This document shows, one piece after another, positions 8,867 to 17,405 of a stretch of 64,000 bases of DNA (the stretch's first letter is position 1; every line of letters begins with the position of its first letter). The translations under genes and the position numbers were made by a program. Origin of the DNA: Bordetella genomosp. 10 (GTDB lineage: Bacteria; Pseudomonadota; Gammaproteobacteria; Burkholderiales; Burkholderiaceae_B); contig NZ_NEVM01000005.1 in the NCBI RefSeq assembly GCF_002261225.1, positions 2,480,001 through 2,544,000 on the forward strand. The letters are read 5' to 3'. The notes beneath the pieces are model-generated. The model was not told where the DNA came from. It ran no database searches and saw only the letters and a program-made list of their open reading frames with translations.

Positions 8867-10492
8867 TTACTTGTCCAGGTAGACGGACTCGAAATTCGAG
8901 TTGGTGCCCACGCCGTTCGTGATCAGGTTATGGACATTGTTCTTGTACAAGGTCACATTCTGGTTCTCGAAAAGGAAGCCGTTGGCGACGTCGTCGACCA
9001 GGATCTTCTGCACCTGCGAGTACAAGGCCTGGCGCTGTTCCCGCGTGGCCGCCGACGACGCCTCGGCGAACAGGCGGTCCACCTCGGGATTGCGATAGCC
9101 CTCGTTGTTGACGAAAGGCGAGCCCTTGACGATGTTGCTGGAGATGAACAGGCGCGACACGCCGATGGCCGGATCGCCGAACTGGTCGGTGAAGTGGAAG
9201 GTCAGGTCGAAGTCGAAATTGCCGACCCGCTGCGCCCAGCCGCCGGCATCGGTGGCGTCGATGTCGACGTTGAAACCGAGCTGCGTCAGCACCTGGCGGG
9301 TGTATTCGCCCAGGCGATCCCAGGCCGAGCCGTACGGATAGCTGAGAATGCGGACGGGATATTTAGCCAGGTCGACGCCGGATTCCTTGATCAGCGCGCG
9401 CGCCTTCTTGAGGTCGTAGTTGTAGACCGGCAGATTCGGCTCATGGAAAAGCGTGGTCGACGAAACCGGGCTGGTCGCCACCTTGCCGATGCCGAAGAAG
9501 ATGTGATCGACGATGAACTGGCGGTTCAGCGCGTACATGACGGCCTGGCGCACCTTGACGTTGTCGAAGGGCGGCTTGCGCTCGTTCATCACCAGCGAGG
9601 TGATGGTCGAATACATTTCCGTGCCCTTGGTGGTGCTGGACACGCCCGGCATCGCCTTCACGCGGGTGACGTCGACGTTGTCGATGTCGCCGCCGCGCAA
9701 TACCTGCACGTCGCCTTTCTCGAAGGCCACCGAACGCGACGCGGAGTCGGGAATGACGTGGAAAACGATGCGGTCGAGATAGGGCAGCCCCGGTTTCCAG
9801 TAATGCGGGTTCTTCACCAGCACGATATCGGAACCGCGCTTCCATTCCTTGAACATGAACGGCCCGGTCCCGATGGGATGCTGGTTCGCGGGATTGGTCG
9901 CGTAGTCGGTGCCGTCGTAGATGTGTTTGGGCACCACCAGGATGTTGTCGGTGCCGAACAGATAGATGAAGGGCGCGAATCGCTCCTTCAGCTTGAACTG
10001 CACGGTGGCGGGGTCCAGCGCGGTGATCGAGGCGACATAGCGGTCCAGGATGGGCCGCACGCGCGGGTGCACCTTGCGCAGGAACTTGTCGGCGGTGAAG
10101 ACGACGTCGTCCGCGGTGAAGGGCTGGCCGTCATGCCAGGTGACGCCGGTCTGCAGGTGGAAGGTATAGGTCAGGCCGTCCGCGGAAACGTCCCAGGACT
10201 TGGCCAGGCCCGGCTGCGGCTGCAGCTTGTCGCTGTAGGTCAGGAGGCCTTCGTAGATCTTGCTGCCGACGTACTGGGTGGGCGATTGCTGGTTGAGCCC
10301 GAGGACCAGGACGGGCGGTTCCGGCTGCACGATGGCGTACAGCGTGCCGCCGGCGGTCTGGGCGTGGGCCATGGACATCGCGGAGGCGGCGGCCAGGGCG
10401 GCGGTCAGCAGGGCGGCTTTCGCCAGCACCCGCCGCAGGATGGGCAGAGTTGGTTTAGTGCCCCGGTGGCACAGTGGCTGGACCAATTTCAT
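8867..10492 (-). CDS. Family 5 (dipeptide/oligopeptide-type) ABC solute-binding protein, orphan
   Basis: Periplasmic binding protein of the SBP_bac_5 family, 541 aa if started at the ATG at 10492. A long N-region precedes a hydrophobic stretch (AALLTAALAAASAMSMAHAQ), with a signal peptidase I site likely after AHA. The mature protein starts TAGGTLYAIVQPEPPVLV and contains TYTFHLQTGVTWHDGQPFTADDVVF, the family signature. No dppB/C/D/F-type permease or ATPase genes lie nearby, so the protein must use transporter parts encoded elsewhere. The 16-bp motif repeated at the regulator gene overlaps codons 2-7. The real start may therefore be further downstream, for example a GTG before LAKAALL. The ligand is unknown. 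Confidence 0.88.
   Translation of the reverse strand: MKLVQPLCHRGTKPTLPILRRVLAKAALLTAALAAASAMSMAHAQTAGGTLYAIVQPEPPVLVLGLNQQSPTQYVGSKIYEGLLTYSDKLQPQPGLAKSWDVSADGLTYTFHLQTGVTWHDGQPFTADDVVFTADKFLRKVHPRVRPILDRYVASITALDPATVQFKLKERFAPFIYLFGTDNILVVPKHIYDGTDYATNPANQHPIGTGPFMFKEWKRGSDIVLVKNPHYWKPGLPYLDRIVFHVIPDSASRSVAFEKGDVQVLRGGDIDNVDVTRVKAMPGVSSTTKGTEMYSTITSLVMNERKPPFDNVKVRQAVMYALNRQFIVDHIFFGIGKVATSPVSSTTLFHEPNLPVYNYDLKKARALIKESGVDLAKYPVRILSYPYGSAWDRLGEYTRQVLTQLGFNVDIDATDAGGWAQRVGNFDFDLTFHFTDQFGDPAIGVSRLFISSNIVKGSPFVNNEGYRNPEVDRLFAEASSAATREQRQALYSQVQKILVDDVANGFLFENQNVTLYKNNVHNLITNGVGTNSNFESVYLDK
10474..10489. promoter_or_regulatory. Candidate GntR operator, copy 1
   Basis: GTGGCTGGACCAATTT is identical to the sequence at 11431-11446 in the same orientation. 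On the minus strand it reads AAATTGGTCCAGCCAC. Its TGGTCCAGCCA core is one base away from the TnGTnnnACnA-type palindrome known for FadR-subfamily GntR proteins. It overlaps the annotated 5' end of the binding-protein gene. Confidence 0.55.
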
Positions 10493-10650
10493 CGAAAATT
10501 CCCCTTGGAGTTGGCACTGCAAAAAGTTGCCGTCCTCGACGGCGCCCTCTCATTCGCGGCGCGACCCTCGCTGGATGCCAGCGCCTGGACGGCGGCGCCG
10601 GGCGGACCGTCTGCGCGGTGTCCCGATCGGCGAGTCCGGCATCCGGAAGG

Positions 10651-11424
10651 TCAGGTCGCCAATGAAAAATCCTGGCGCAAGCGGCTGCGCGTACCCATGA
10701 AATGCGCGCGCATCGCCGCCCGCGCGCCCTCGGCATCGCGTCGGCACAGGGCCTCGACGATGGAGTCGTGTTCGTGCTCGGCTTTCTCCCAGGCCTCGCG
10801 GCCGACGATGAGCTGTTCGAGCTTGTTGAACATCACGCTTTCGTCGTGGATGTCCCACAGGTGGCGCACCGTCAGCGCCATGGCCAGGTTGCCGGTGGCC
10901 TCGCCGATGGCGATGTGGAAAAGCCGGTTGTGCAGGCGCGGCGTCTTGGAATTCTCCATCAGCGCGTTCGCCTCGCAGATGGCCTTCAACTGCTCGTCGG
11001 TGGCGTTGGCCGCGGCCAGCGCCGCCGCCTCGGGCTCGACGAGCAGATTGACGTGCAGCAGTTCGAAGGCGCCGACGTTGCCCCACACGGGGTTCTCGCC
11101 GGAGGCCTGGATATCGACGTCCTCGGCGCGGCGCCGCAAGGCGCTGACCGGCGGCAAGGACGTGCCCTGGCGTTGCCGGACATAGACCCCGCTGCCCACG
11201 CGAACCTCGACGTAGCCTTCCACTTCCAGCGCGATCAGCGCTTCGCGCACCGTGGTGCGGCTGACCTGCAGGCGCTCGGCCAACTCACGTTCGGTGGGCA
11301 GGCGATCGCCCGCGTCGTACCGCCCGGCGCGGATGGACTGGATGATGCGATCCGCGATGGTTCGGTAGAGACGCTGTACGCTAACGGGACTGAGATCCAG
11401 GTTTTCCAAAATCCGGCTTATCAT
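10651..11424 (-). CDS. FadR-subfamily GntR transcriptional regulator
   Basis: A 257-aa regulator. The N-terminal winged helix-turn-helix includes RLPTERELAERLQVSRTTVREALIALEVEGYV. The C-terminal all-helical FCD ligand domain has conserved histidines (HNRLFHIAIGEATGN and HLWDIHDE), often metal- or carboxylate-binding. The ATG at 11424 is preferred over an upstream TTG at 11430. It is divergent from the asparaginase-like gene and lies upstream of the solute-binding protein gene. A 16-bp motif at its own 5' end recurs at the binding-protein gene, which suggests autoregulation and control of the cluster. FCD regulators usually sense small organic acids from the pathway they control; the effector here is unknown. 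Confidence 0.88.
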   Translation of the reverse strand: MISRILENLDLSPVSVQRLYRTIADRIIQSIRAGRYDAGDRLPTERELAERLQVSRTTVREALIALEVEGYVEVRVGSGVYVRQRQGTSLPPVSALRRRAEDVDIQASGENPVWGNVGAFELLHVNLLVEPEAAALAAANATDEQLKAICEANALMENSKTPRLHNRLFHIAIGEATGNLAMALTVRHLWDIHDESVMFNKLEQLIVGREAWEKAEHEHDSIVEALCRRDAEGARAAMRAHFMGTRSRLRQDFSLAT

Positions 11425-11430
11425 GGTCAA

Positions 11431-11446
11431 GTGGCTGGACCAATTT
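11431..11446. promoter_or_regulatory. Candidate GntR operator, copy 2
   Basis: Exact 16-bp repeat of 10474-10489, placed 6 bp upstream of the regulator's ATG in the divergent region shared with the asparaginase-like gene. It could repress both directions. A separate 15-bp tandem repeat (CGAAACCGGCAAGAC, then CGAAACCGGCAGGAT) follows at 11500-11529. Confidence 0.55.
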
Positions 11447-11566
11447 TAGTGGCCCGGCCATCATCGGGATGCTGGGATTAACCCTCGCACCGACAACATC
11501 GAAACCGGCAAGACCGAAACCGGCAGGATCAAAATCGATCGCACCGGAAAACATCCAAGGGAAATC

Positions 11567-12550
11567 ATGCACAAGCCTAAAGTCGCGGTCGTCTTCACGG
11601 GCGGCACCATCGCCGGCCGTTCCGACTCCAGTCTCGACACCACCTCCTACCGCTCCGGCGTCCTCACCGGCGCCGAACTGCTGGCCCGGATTCCCGAGGC
11701 GCTCGATATCTGCACCCCGGTGCCGGAGCAGTTCCGCAACGTCGTCAGCGCCGACATCACGGACGCCGACCTGCTGGAGCTGCATGCCCTCGTCAGCCGG
11801 CAACTGGCGCAGGACGACATCGCCGGCATGGTGATCACGCATGGCACGGCGACGCTGGAGGAAACCGCCGCTTTCCTGCAATTCACCGTGCACGGCGAGA
11901 AACCGGTGGTGCTGGTCGGGGCCATGCGGCCGGATTCCGCCATCAGCGCGGACGGTCCGCTGAACCTCGTGCAGGCCCTGGCGCTGGCCGCCTCGCCCAA
12001 GGCGCGCGGACGCGGCGTGCTGGTCTGCGCCAACGACCGCATCGGTTCGGCCATTCATATTTCGAAGACGAATACCCAGGCGGTGGACACCTTCCAGGCG
12101 CGCGACGCCGGTTTCCTCGGCGTGATGATGGGAGTGCGGCCGCTGTTCTATGCCCAGCCGGCGCAACCGCTGCTGCCCCCTTGCTTCGACCTCGCCGGCG
12201 CGCAGGCGCTGCCGCGGGTGGCGGTGGTGCATACCCACCTGAACGACGATCCCGGCGTGCTGGACTATTTCCTGTCGCAGGGCGCCCGGGGCCTGGTCAT
12301 CGCCGCCACCGGCAACGGCACCATGTCCACCGCGATGGTCGATCGCGCCAATGCCTGCGTCGAACGCGGCATCCCCGTGGTGAAGTCTTCCGTCTGCGGC
12401 GCCGGCTTCCTGTGGAACGAAGGCAAGGACCTGCTGATCCCGGCGGGCTTCCACAATCCGCAGAAGTCCAGGATCCTGCTGGCGCTGTGCCTGCGGCAAG
12501 GCATGGACCGGGCGCGGATCGAAGCCTGCTTCACGGCCCCGCTGGCCTGA
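11567..12550 (+). CDS. Asparaginase-family amidohydrolase with altered substrate-binding motif
   Basis: A 327-aa member of the bacterial L-asparaginase family without a signal peptide, so cytoplasmic. The first active-site motif TGGTIAG is at residues 11-17, with T11 or T14 as nucleophile. The second motif is HGTATLEET (residues 92-100) where asparaginases have HGTDT: the aspartate that holds the substrate alpha-amino group is alanine (A95). AMRPDSAISADGPLNL is conserved. The change suggests an amide substrate without a free alpha-amino group. AAGGGA precedes the ATG by a few bases. It is divergent from the GntR regulator and probably belongs to the same regulon. Annotation as L-asparaginase would be unsafe. 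Confidence 0.82.
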   Translation: MHKPKVAVVFTGGTIAGRSDSSLDTTSYRSGVLTGAELLARIPEALDICTPVPEQFRNVVSADITDADLLELHALVSRQLAQDDIAGMVITHGTATLEETAAFLQFTVHGEKPVVLVGAMRPDSAISADGPLNLVQALALAASPKARGRGVLVCANDRIGSAIHISKTNTQAVDTFQARDAGFLGVMMGVRPLFYAQPAQPLLPPCFDLAGAQALPRVAVVHTHLNDDPGVLDYFLSQGARGLVIAATGNGTMSTAMVDRANACVERGIPVVKSSVCGAGFLWNEGKDLLIPAGFHNPQKSRILLALCLRQGMDRARIEACFTAPLA

Positions 12551-12636
12551 ACGCCGAACGCCGAACGCCAACGTCGGACAGCCCGGCCCCCGCGCCCGGG
12601 CATCCGCGCCGGGCATCCACGACACGGCCCCGGGCC

Positions 12637-13347
<711 letters not shown>

Positions 13348-13398
13348 TGCACTACCCTCCTGTCGCCGCAGATTCGCGCGGGGGTCGACCCGATAGGC

Positions 13399-14187
13399 TC
13401 ATGCGCGCACCTCCGCCGCTTGCTCGTCTTCCTCGTCGTCGCGGCCCAGGTAGGCCTCGATGACCTGTTCGTTGTTGCGGATCGATTCCGGCTCGCCGCT
13501 GGCGATGATCTTGCCGAAGTTCAGCACGGCGATGGTTTCGCACAGCCCCATCACGAAATGCATGTCGTGCTCGATCATCAGGATGGTGTACCCGCGGCCG
13601 CGGATGGCCTCGATCTCGCGCATCAGTTCGGCGCGCTCGCCGGTGTTCATGCCCGCCACCGGTTCGTCCAGCAGCAGCAGGCGCGGCTCGGTCGCCAGCG
13701 CGCGGGCCAGCTCCAGGCGGCGCTGTTCGCCGTAGGACAGGTTGTCGGCCAGGTCGTTGGCCTTGTGGTCCAGCTTCATCCAACTCAGCAGTTCCAGCGC
13801 GCGCTCGCGCGCCCGCGCTTCGTGCTTGCGGAAATTGGGCAGGCTGAACAGCAGGCCGCCGATGCCGTAGTGCATGTGCCGGTAGGCGCCCACCACCACG
13901 TTTTCCAGCAGCGTCATCTCCTTGAACAGGCGGATGTTCTGGAAGGTGCGCGCCACGCCGGCGCGGGTGATGAGGTGCGGCTTGACGCCGACCAGGCTCT
14001 TGCCGTCGAAGCTGACGTTGCCGCCGCTCGGGCGCAGCAGGCCGGTGATGATGTTGAAGACCGTGGTCTTGCCGGCGCCGTTGGGGCCGATCAGGCCGAA
14101 GATGGCGCCCTGCGGCACCTTGAGATTGACGTCGTGCAGCACGTGCAGGCCGCCGAAACGCATGGAGATGTTCGAGAGCTCAAGCAT
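13399..14187 (-). CDS. livG: Branched-chain amino-acid-type ABC transporter ATPase LivG
   Basis: First ATPase of the importer, 262 aa. Walker A is GPNGAGKTT, the signature is LSYGEQRRLELA, and Walker B is LLLLDEPVAGMN. The LivG-specific RTFQNIRLF Q-loop and the C-terminal extension are present. The start overlaps the end of livM by 8 bp, indicating translational coupling. It pairs with LivF as the ATPase heterodimer. Confidence 0.94.
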   Translation of the reverse strand: MLELSNISMRFGGLHVLHDVNLKVPQGAIFGLIGPNGAGKTTVFNIITGLLRPSGGNVSFDGKSLVGVKPHLITRAGVARTFQNIRLFKEMTLLENVVVGAYRHMHYGIGGLLFSLPNFRKHEARARERALELLSWMKLDHKANDLADNLSYGEQRRLELARALATEPRLLLLDEPVAGMNTGERAELMREIEAIRGRGYTILMIEHDMHFVMGLCETIAVLNFGKIIASGEPESIRNNEQVIEAYLGRDDEEDEQAAEVRA

Positions 14188-15046
14188 GGCGCTTGCCTCC
14201 CTTGCGCGTCCAGCGCGCGAAACGCGCCGGATCCCAGATGCCTTGCGGCAGGAACAGAACGATGAGCACCAGGATGACCCCGTTGGCGACCAGGCGGAAG
14301 TCGCCCAGACCGCGCAGCGCTTCCGGCAGCACGGTGATGATGGCGCTGCCCAGCAGCGGTCCGATCAGGCTGTTGATGCCCCCCAGGATGGTCATGGTCA
14401 GGATTTCCACGCCACGGTCGAAACCGAATTCCTGCGGGCCGATGAAAAACGTCAGGTGAGCATTGAGCGCACCGGCCAGGCCGGCGACGGCCGCGCCCAG
14501 GATGAAGGCCGCCATCTTGTTGGCGCGCACGTCGATCCCCATCAGGCCGGCGGCGGTCTCGTCGCTGCGGATGGCGTCGAAGGCGCGCCCGATCTTGGAG
14601 GCGCGCATGCGCCACAGCGCCAGCAGCACGATGGCCACGGCGGCGGCCACGTGCCACCACTGCGTCAGTTGCGGGATGCCGTTCAGGCCCAGCGCGCCGC
14701 CGGTCACCGATTCCGTGTTGAGGATGGCCACCCGCACCACTTCGCCGAAACCCAGCGTCGCCATGGCGAGGTAGACCCCGGACAAGCGGATGGTGGGCAG
14801 GCCGATCAGCGCCGCCACCACCGCCGGCGCGGCCATGCCGCCGGCCAGCGCCACCGAGAAAGGCATGTCGTAGTTCATCGTCAGCAGCGCCGCGGCATAG
14901 GCGCCGATGCCCATGAAGGCGGCGTTCGCCATGGCCAGCATGCCGCAGGCCAGGGTCAGCCAGATGGACAGCGCCAGCAAGGCATTGGTCCCCAGCGACA
15001 GGACCAGGTTGCCGTAGATATTCCAGAAATTTTCGAGTCCGCTCAT
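14180..15046 (-). CDS. livM: Branched-chain amino-acid-type ABC permease LivM
   Basis: Inner-membrane permease, 288 aa from the ATG at 15046, with about eight hydrophobic segments. The region around AFDAIRSDETAAGLMGIDV is the family coupling loop that meets the ATPases. The C-terminus is basic (RWTRKGGKRHA). It follows livH with a 2-bp gap and overlaps livG. It is shorter than E. coli LivM, which has an N-terminal extension; that is usual outside enterics. Confidence 0.93.
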   Translation of the reverse strand: MSGLENFWNIYGNLVLSLGTNALLALSIWLTLACGMLAMANAAFMGIGAYAAALLTMNYDMPFSVALAGGMAAPAVVAALIGLPTIRLSGVYLAMATLGFGEVVRVAILNTESVTGGALGLNGIPQLTQWWHVAAAVAIVLLALWRMRASKIGRAFDAIRSDETAAGLMGIDVRANKMAAFILGAAVAGLAGALNAHLTFFIGPQEFGFDRGVEILTMTILGGINSLIGPLLGSAIITVLPEALRGLGDFRLVANGVILVLIVLFLPQGIWDPARFARWTRKGGKRHA

Positions 15047-15048
15047 GC

Positions 15049-15930
15049 TCAAGCCTTGCGTTGCACCACTTTGCCGAACAGGCCCTGGGGGCGCACCAGC
15101 AGGATCAGGAAGAGCAGGCCGAAAGCCACCGCGTCGCGCATCGTCGATCCGATGTACGCGACCGACAGCACTTCGGCGAAGCCCAGGAACAGGCCGCCGA
15201 GCATGGCGCCGCGGATGTCGCCCATGCCGCCCAGGATGATGACGGCGATGCCCTTGTGCAGCATGGGCTGGCCCATCAGCGGGAAGACGGCGTTCGAATA
15301 CAAGCCGATCAGCAGGCCCGCCACGCCGCCCAGCGCGCCCGCCATGAAGGAGGTCACCAGGAACAGTTGCTCGACGTTGATGCCCAGCAGCCAGGCGGCC
15401 TTGGGCGATTCGGCGATGGCGCGCAAGGCGCGGCCGAACTGCGTGCGGTGCATGACCAGCATCAGCACCGCCATCAAGGCGAAGGACAGGAAGATGATGG
15501 CCAGCTCGATGACCGTCACGTGCATGCCGGCGATGACCAGCGTCTGCTCGGGCACGATGCCCGCCGGAAAGCGCTGGTTGCTGGCGCCGTAGACGCCCTG
15601 CATGCCGTTGTTCAGGATGATGCCCACGCCGATGGTGGCGATCATCGGGATCAGGTGGGGCGCGTTGCGCTTGCGCAGCGGCTTGAGCACCAGCCAGTCG
15701 ATCAGGGCGCCGACCGCCCCGGAGGCCACGAAGGCCCCGATGACGGCGACCCACAGCGGAACGCCCAGTTTGGTAATGAAGGACAGCGCCACGTATGCGC
15801 CCACCATGAATACCGCGCCATGGGCCAGATTGATAATGCCCAGCACGCCGAAGACCAGCGTGAAGCCCAGCGCGAACAAGGCGTACACACAGCCCAGGGA
15901 CAGGGCATTGACGAATTGTTGTTCCAACAT
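15049..15930 (-). CDS. livH: Branched-chain amino-acid-type ABC permease LivH
   Basis: Inner-membrane permease, 293 aa, partner of LivM. MLEQQFVNALSLGCVYALFA at the N-terminus and the coupling-loop sequence FGRALRAIAESPKAAWLLGI are typical of LivH. Several membrane spans are visible. It lies about 100 bp after livK and 2 bp before livM. Confidence 0.94.
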   Translation of the reverse strand: MLEQQFVNALSLGCVYALFALGFTLVFGVLGIINLAHGAVFMVGAYVALSFITKLGVPLWVAVIGAFVASGAVGALIDWLVLKPLRKRNAPHLIPMIATIGVGIILNNGMQGVYGASNQRFPAGIVPEQTLVIAGMHVTVIELAIIFLSFALMAVLMLVMHRTQFGRALRAIAESPKAAWLLGINVEQLFLVTSFMAGALGGVAGLLIGLYSNAVFPLMGQPMLHKGIAVIILGGMGDIRGAMLGGLFLGFAEVLSVAYIGSTMRDAVAFGLLFLILLVRPQGLFGKVVQRKA

Positions 15931-16029
15931 TCCAGGGGTTCCGAATCGAAAAACGCCTTGCGGACAGCGGCGATGGCCGCGGCCCGCAAGGCGTCGAACA
16001 CGGCGTCGGCCGCGCTCGCCTTGCTTGGT

Positions 16030-17184
16030 TTACTTCACGATGAGGTACTTGCCGTCCTTCGTCACGCTGACGATGGGCGCTTGCTCGGCGTCATAGCCGG
16101 CGGGCCTGCCGGCGCGGTCCTTGGCCTGGCGGAACTTGAAGGGGCCGGTGGCGCCGGTCCAGCTCACGGCAGGCAGGGCATCGCGCAGGGCGGCACGGTC
16201 GGCGGCGAGGTCACCCGTCAGCTTGGTCTTCTTCAGGGCCGCGGCAACGATGTGCATGGCGTCGTACGCCTGGGCCGCGAATTGATCGGGGGCCATGTTG
16301 TACTTGGCCTTGTAGGCACCGATGAACTTGGTATTTTCAGGGGCCGGATTTTCGATCGACCAGGGGCTGCCGACCCACAGGTCGTTGGAGGCCGCGCCGG
16401 GCGCCAGCTCGAAGATCTTAACCGAATTCATGCCGTTGCCGCCAATGAACGGCACGTTCAGGCCGATCTGGCGCGCCTGCACCATAATGGGGCCGCCTTC
16501 GGCCAGCAGCGCGGACAGCACCACGGCGTCGGGGTTGGTGCCCTTGATCTTGGTCAGTTGGGCCTTGAAGTCGACGTCGCCCTTGGCGAAGGTTTCCGTG
16601 GTGGTGACCGGGATCTTCAGGTCTTCCAGGGCCTTCTTGAAATTGTCGTAGCCGCTCTTGGTGAAGACGTCGTCGTTGCCGTACAGCACCGCGACCTTCT
16701 TCACGCCGGCCTTGTCCATGGCCATCTTCAGGGTGGCGGGCAGCACGTCGGCCTCGGTCACCGAGTTGCGGAAGACGTAGTTGCCGATCGAGGTGATGCC
16801 GTCGGCGGTGTTGGACGTGCCGAAGGCCACGGTCTTGCCGGCCTGGGCGATGGGATCGGCGGCCTGGGCCGAATTCGACAGCGTCGGGCCGAAGATCATC
16901 AGGACCTTGTCCTGGAAAATCAGCTTCTTGAAGACGTTGATGGCTTCTTCTTTCTTGCCCTGTTCGTCTTCGATCACCAGCGCCAGCTTGTTGCCGTCGA
17001 TGCCGCCGGCGGCATTGATTTCATCGGCCGCCAACTGGAAACCGTTGCGGATGGCCACGCCGTACTGGGCGGCGCCGCCGGACAGGGCCTCGGCCATGCC
17101 CAGCTTGATGTCGGCCGCGTGGGCGGCGGGGAAGGCGCCGGCCATCGCGACGGCGGCCAGCAGCTTTTTATAAGTGAAATTCAT
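16030..17184 (-). CDS. livK: Branched-chain amino-acid-type ABC solute-binding protein
   Basis: Periplasmic binding protein of the Peripla_BP_6 family, 384 aa from the ATG at 17184. A signal peptide (KKLLAAVAMAGAFPAAHA) ends at a probable AHA cleavage site before ADIKLGMAEALSGGAAQYG. It is first in the liv cluster, as expected for high expression, and about 220 bp separate it from pmbA. Ligand specificity cannot be set; leucine-type amino acids, amides or small aromatics are all possible. Confidence 0.92.
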   Translation of the reverse strand: MNFTYKKLLAAVAMAGAFPAAHAADIKLGMAEALSGGAAQYGVAIRNGFQLAADEINAAGGIDGNKLALVIEDEQGKKEEAINVFKKLIFQDKVLMIFGPTLSNSAQAADPIAQAGKTVAFGTSNTADGITSIGNYVFRNSVTEADVLPATLKMAMDKAGVKKVAVLYGNDDVFTKSGYDNFKKALEDLKIPVTTTETFAKGDVDFKAQLTKIKGTNPDAVVLSALLAEGGPIMVQARQIGLNVPFIGGNGMNSVKIFELAPGAASNDLWVGSPWSIENPAPENTKFIGAYKAKYNMAPDQFAAQAYDAMHIVAAALKKTKLTGDLAADRAALRDALPAVSWTGATGPFKFRQAKDRAGRPAGYDAEQAPIVSVTKDGKYLIVK

Positions 17185-17405
17185 GGGAACACCCTCTCTC
17201 ACGCTCGTATTGGGTAGAAGCCAGGGTCTCGCGCCCTTGCTGGACGTATAAGACTATCGACGGCACTCGCCGCGTTTCACCGGGAAACGGTGCAAATCGC
17301 GGATTTATATCAGCCGCATCCGCCCCTTCAAGCAGCGGGGCGGGCGGACAAGCCCGCCATTATTACTCGATTTGTAGCAGCTTGAAACCCTGAGGAGAGC
17401 GTCTC
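17185..17405. other. Gap between pmbA and livK with hairpins
   Basis: No gene. The stretch about 17310-17360 contains GC-rich inverted repeats, for example GGGCGGGC with GCCCGCC and CCGCCCC with GGGGCGG. These could terminate pmbA in the leftward direction. The livK promoter should lie nearer 17200-17290. Confidence 0.4.

Noticed and set aside
8402..11185. Very long plus-strand reading frame (927 codons) opposite the GMC, binding-protein and regulator genes
   Set aside because: It is antisense to three genes with clear motifs. High GC leaves few stops in this frame, and the translation is low-complexity without any domain.
15061..17217. Plus-strand frame of 718 codons over livH and livK
   Set aside because: A shadow of the liv genes: histidine/glutamine/aspartate-rich antisense translation without recognisable domains or a ribosome site.
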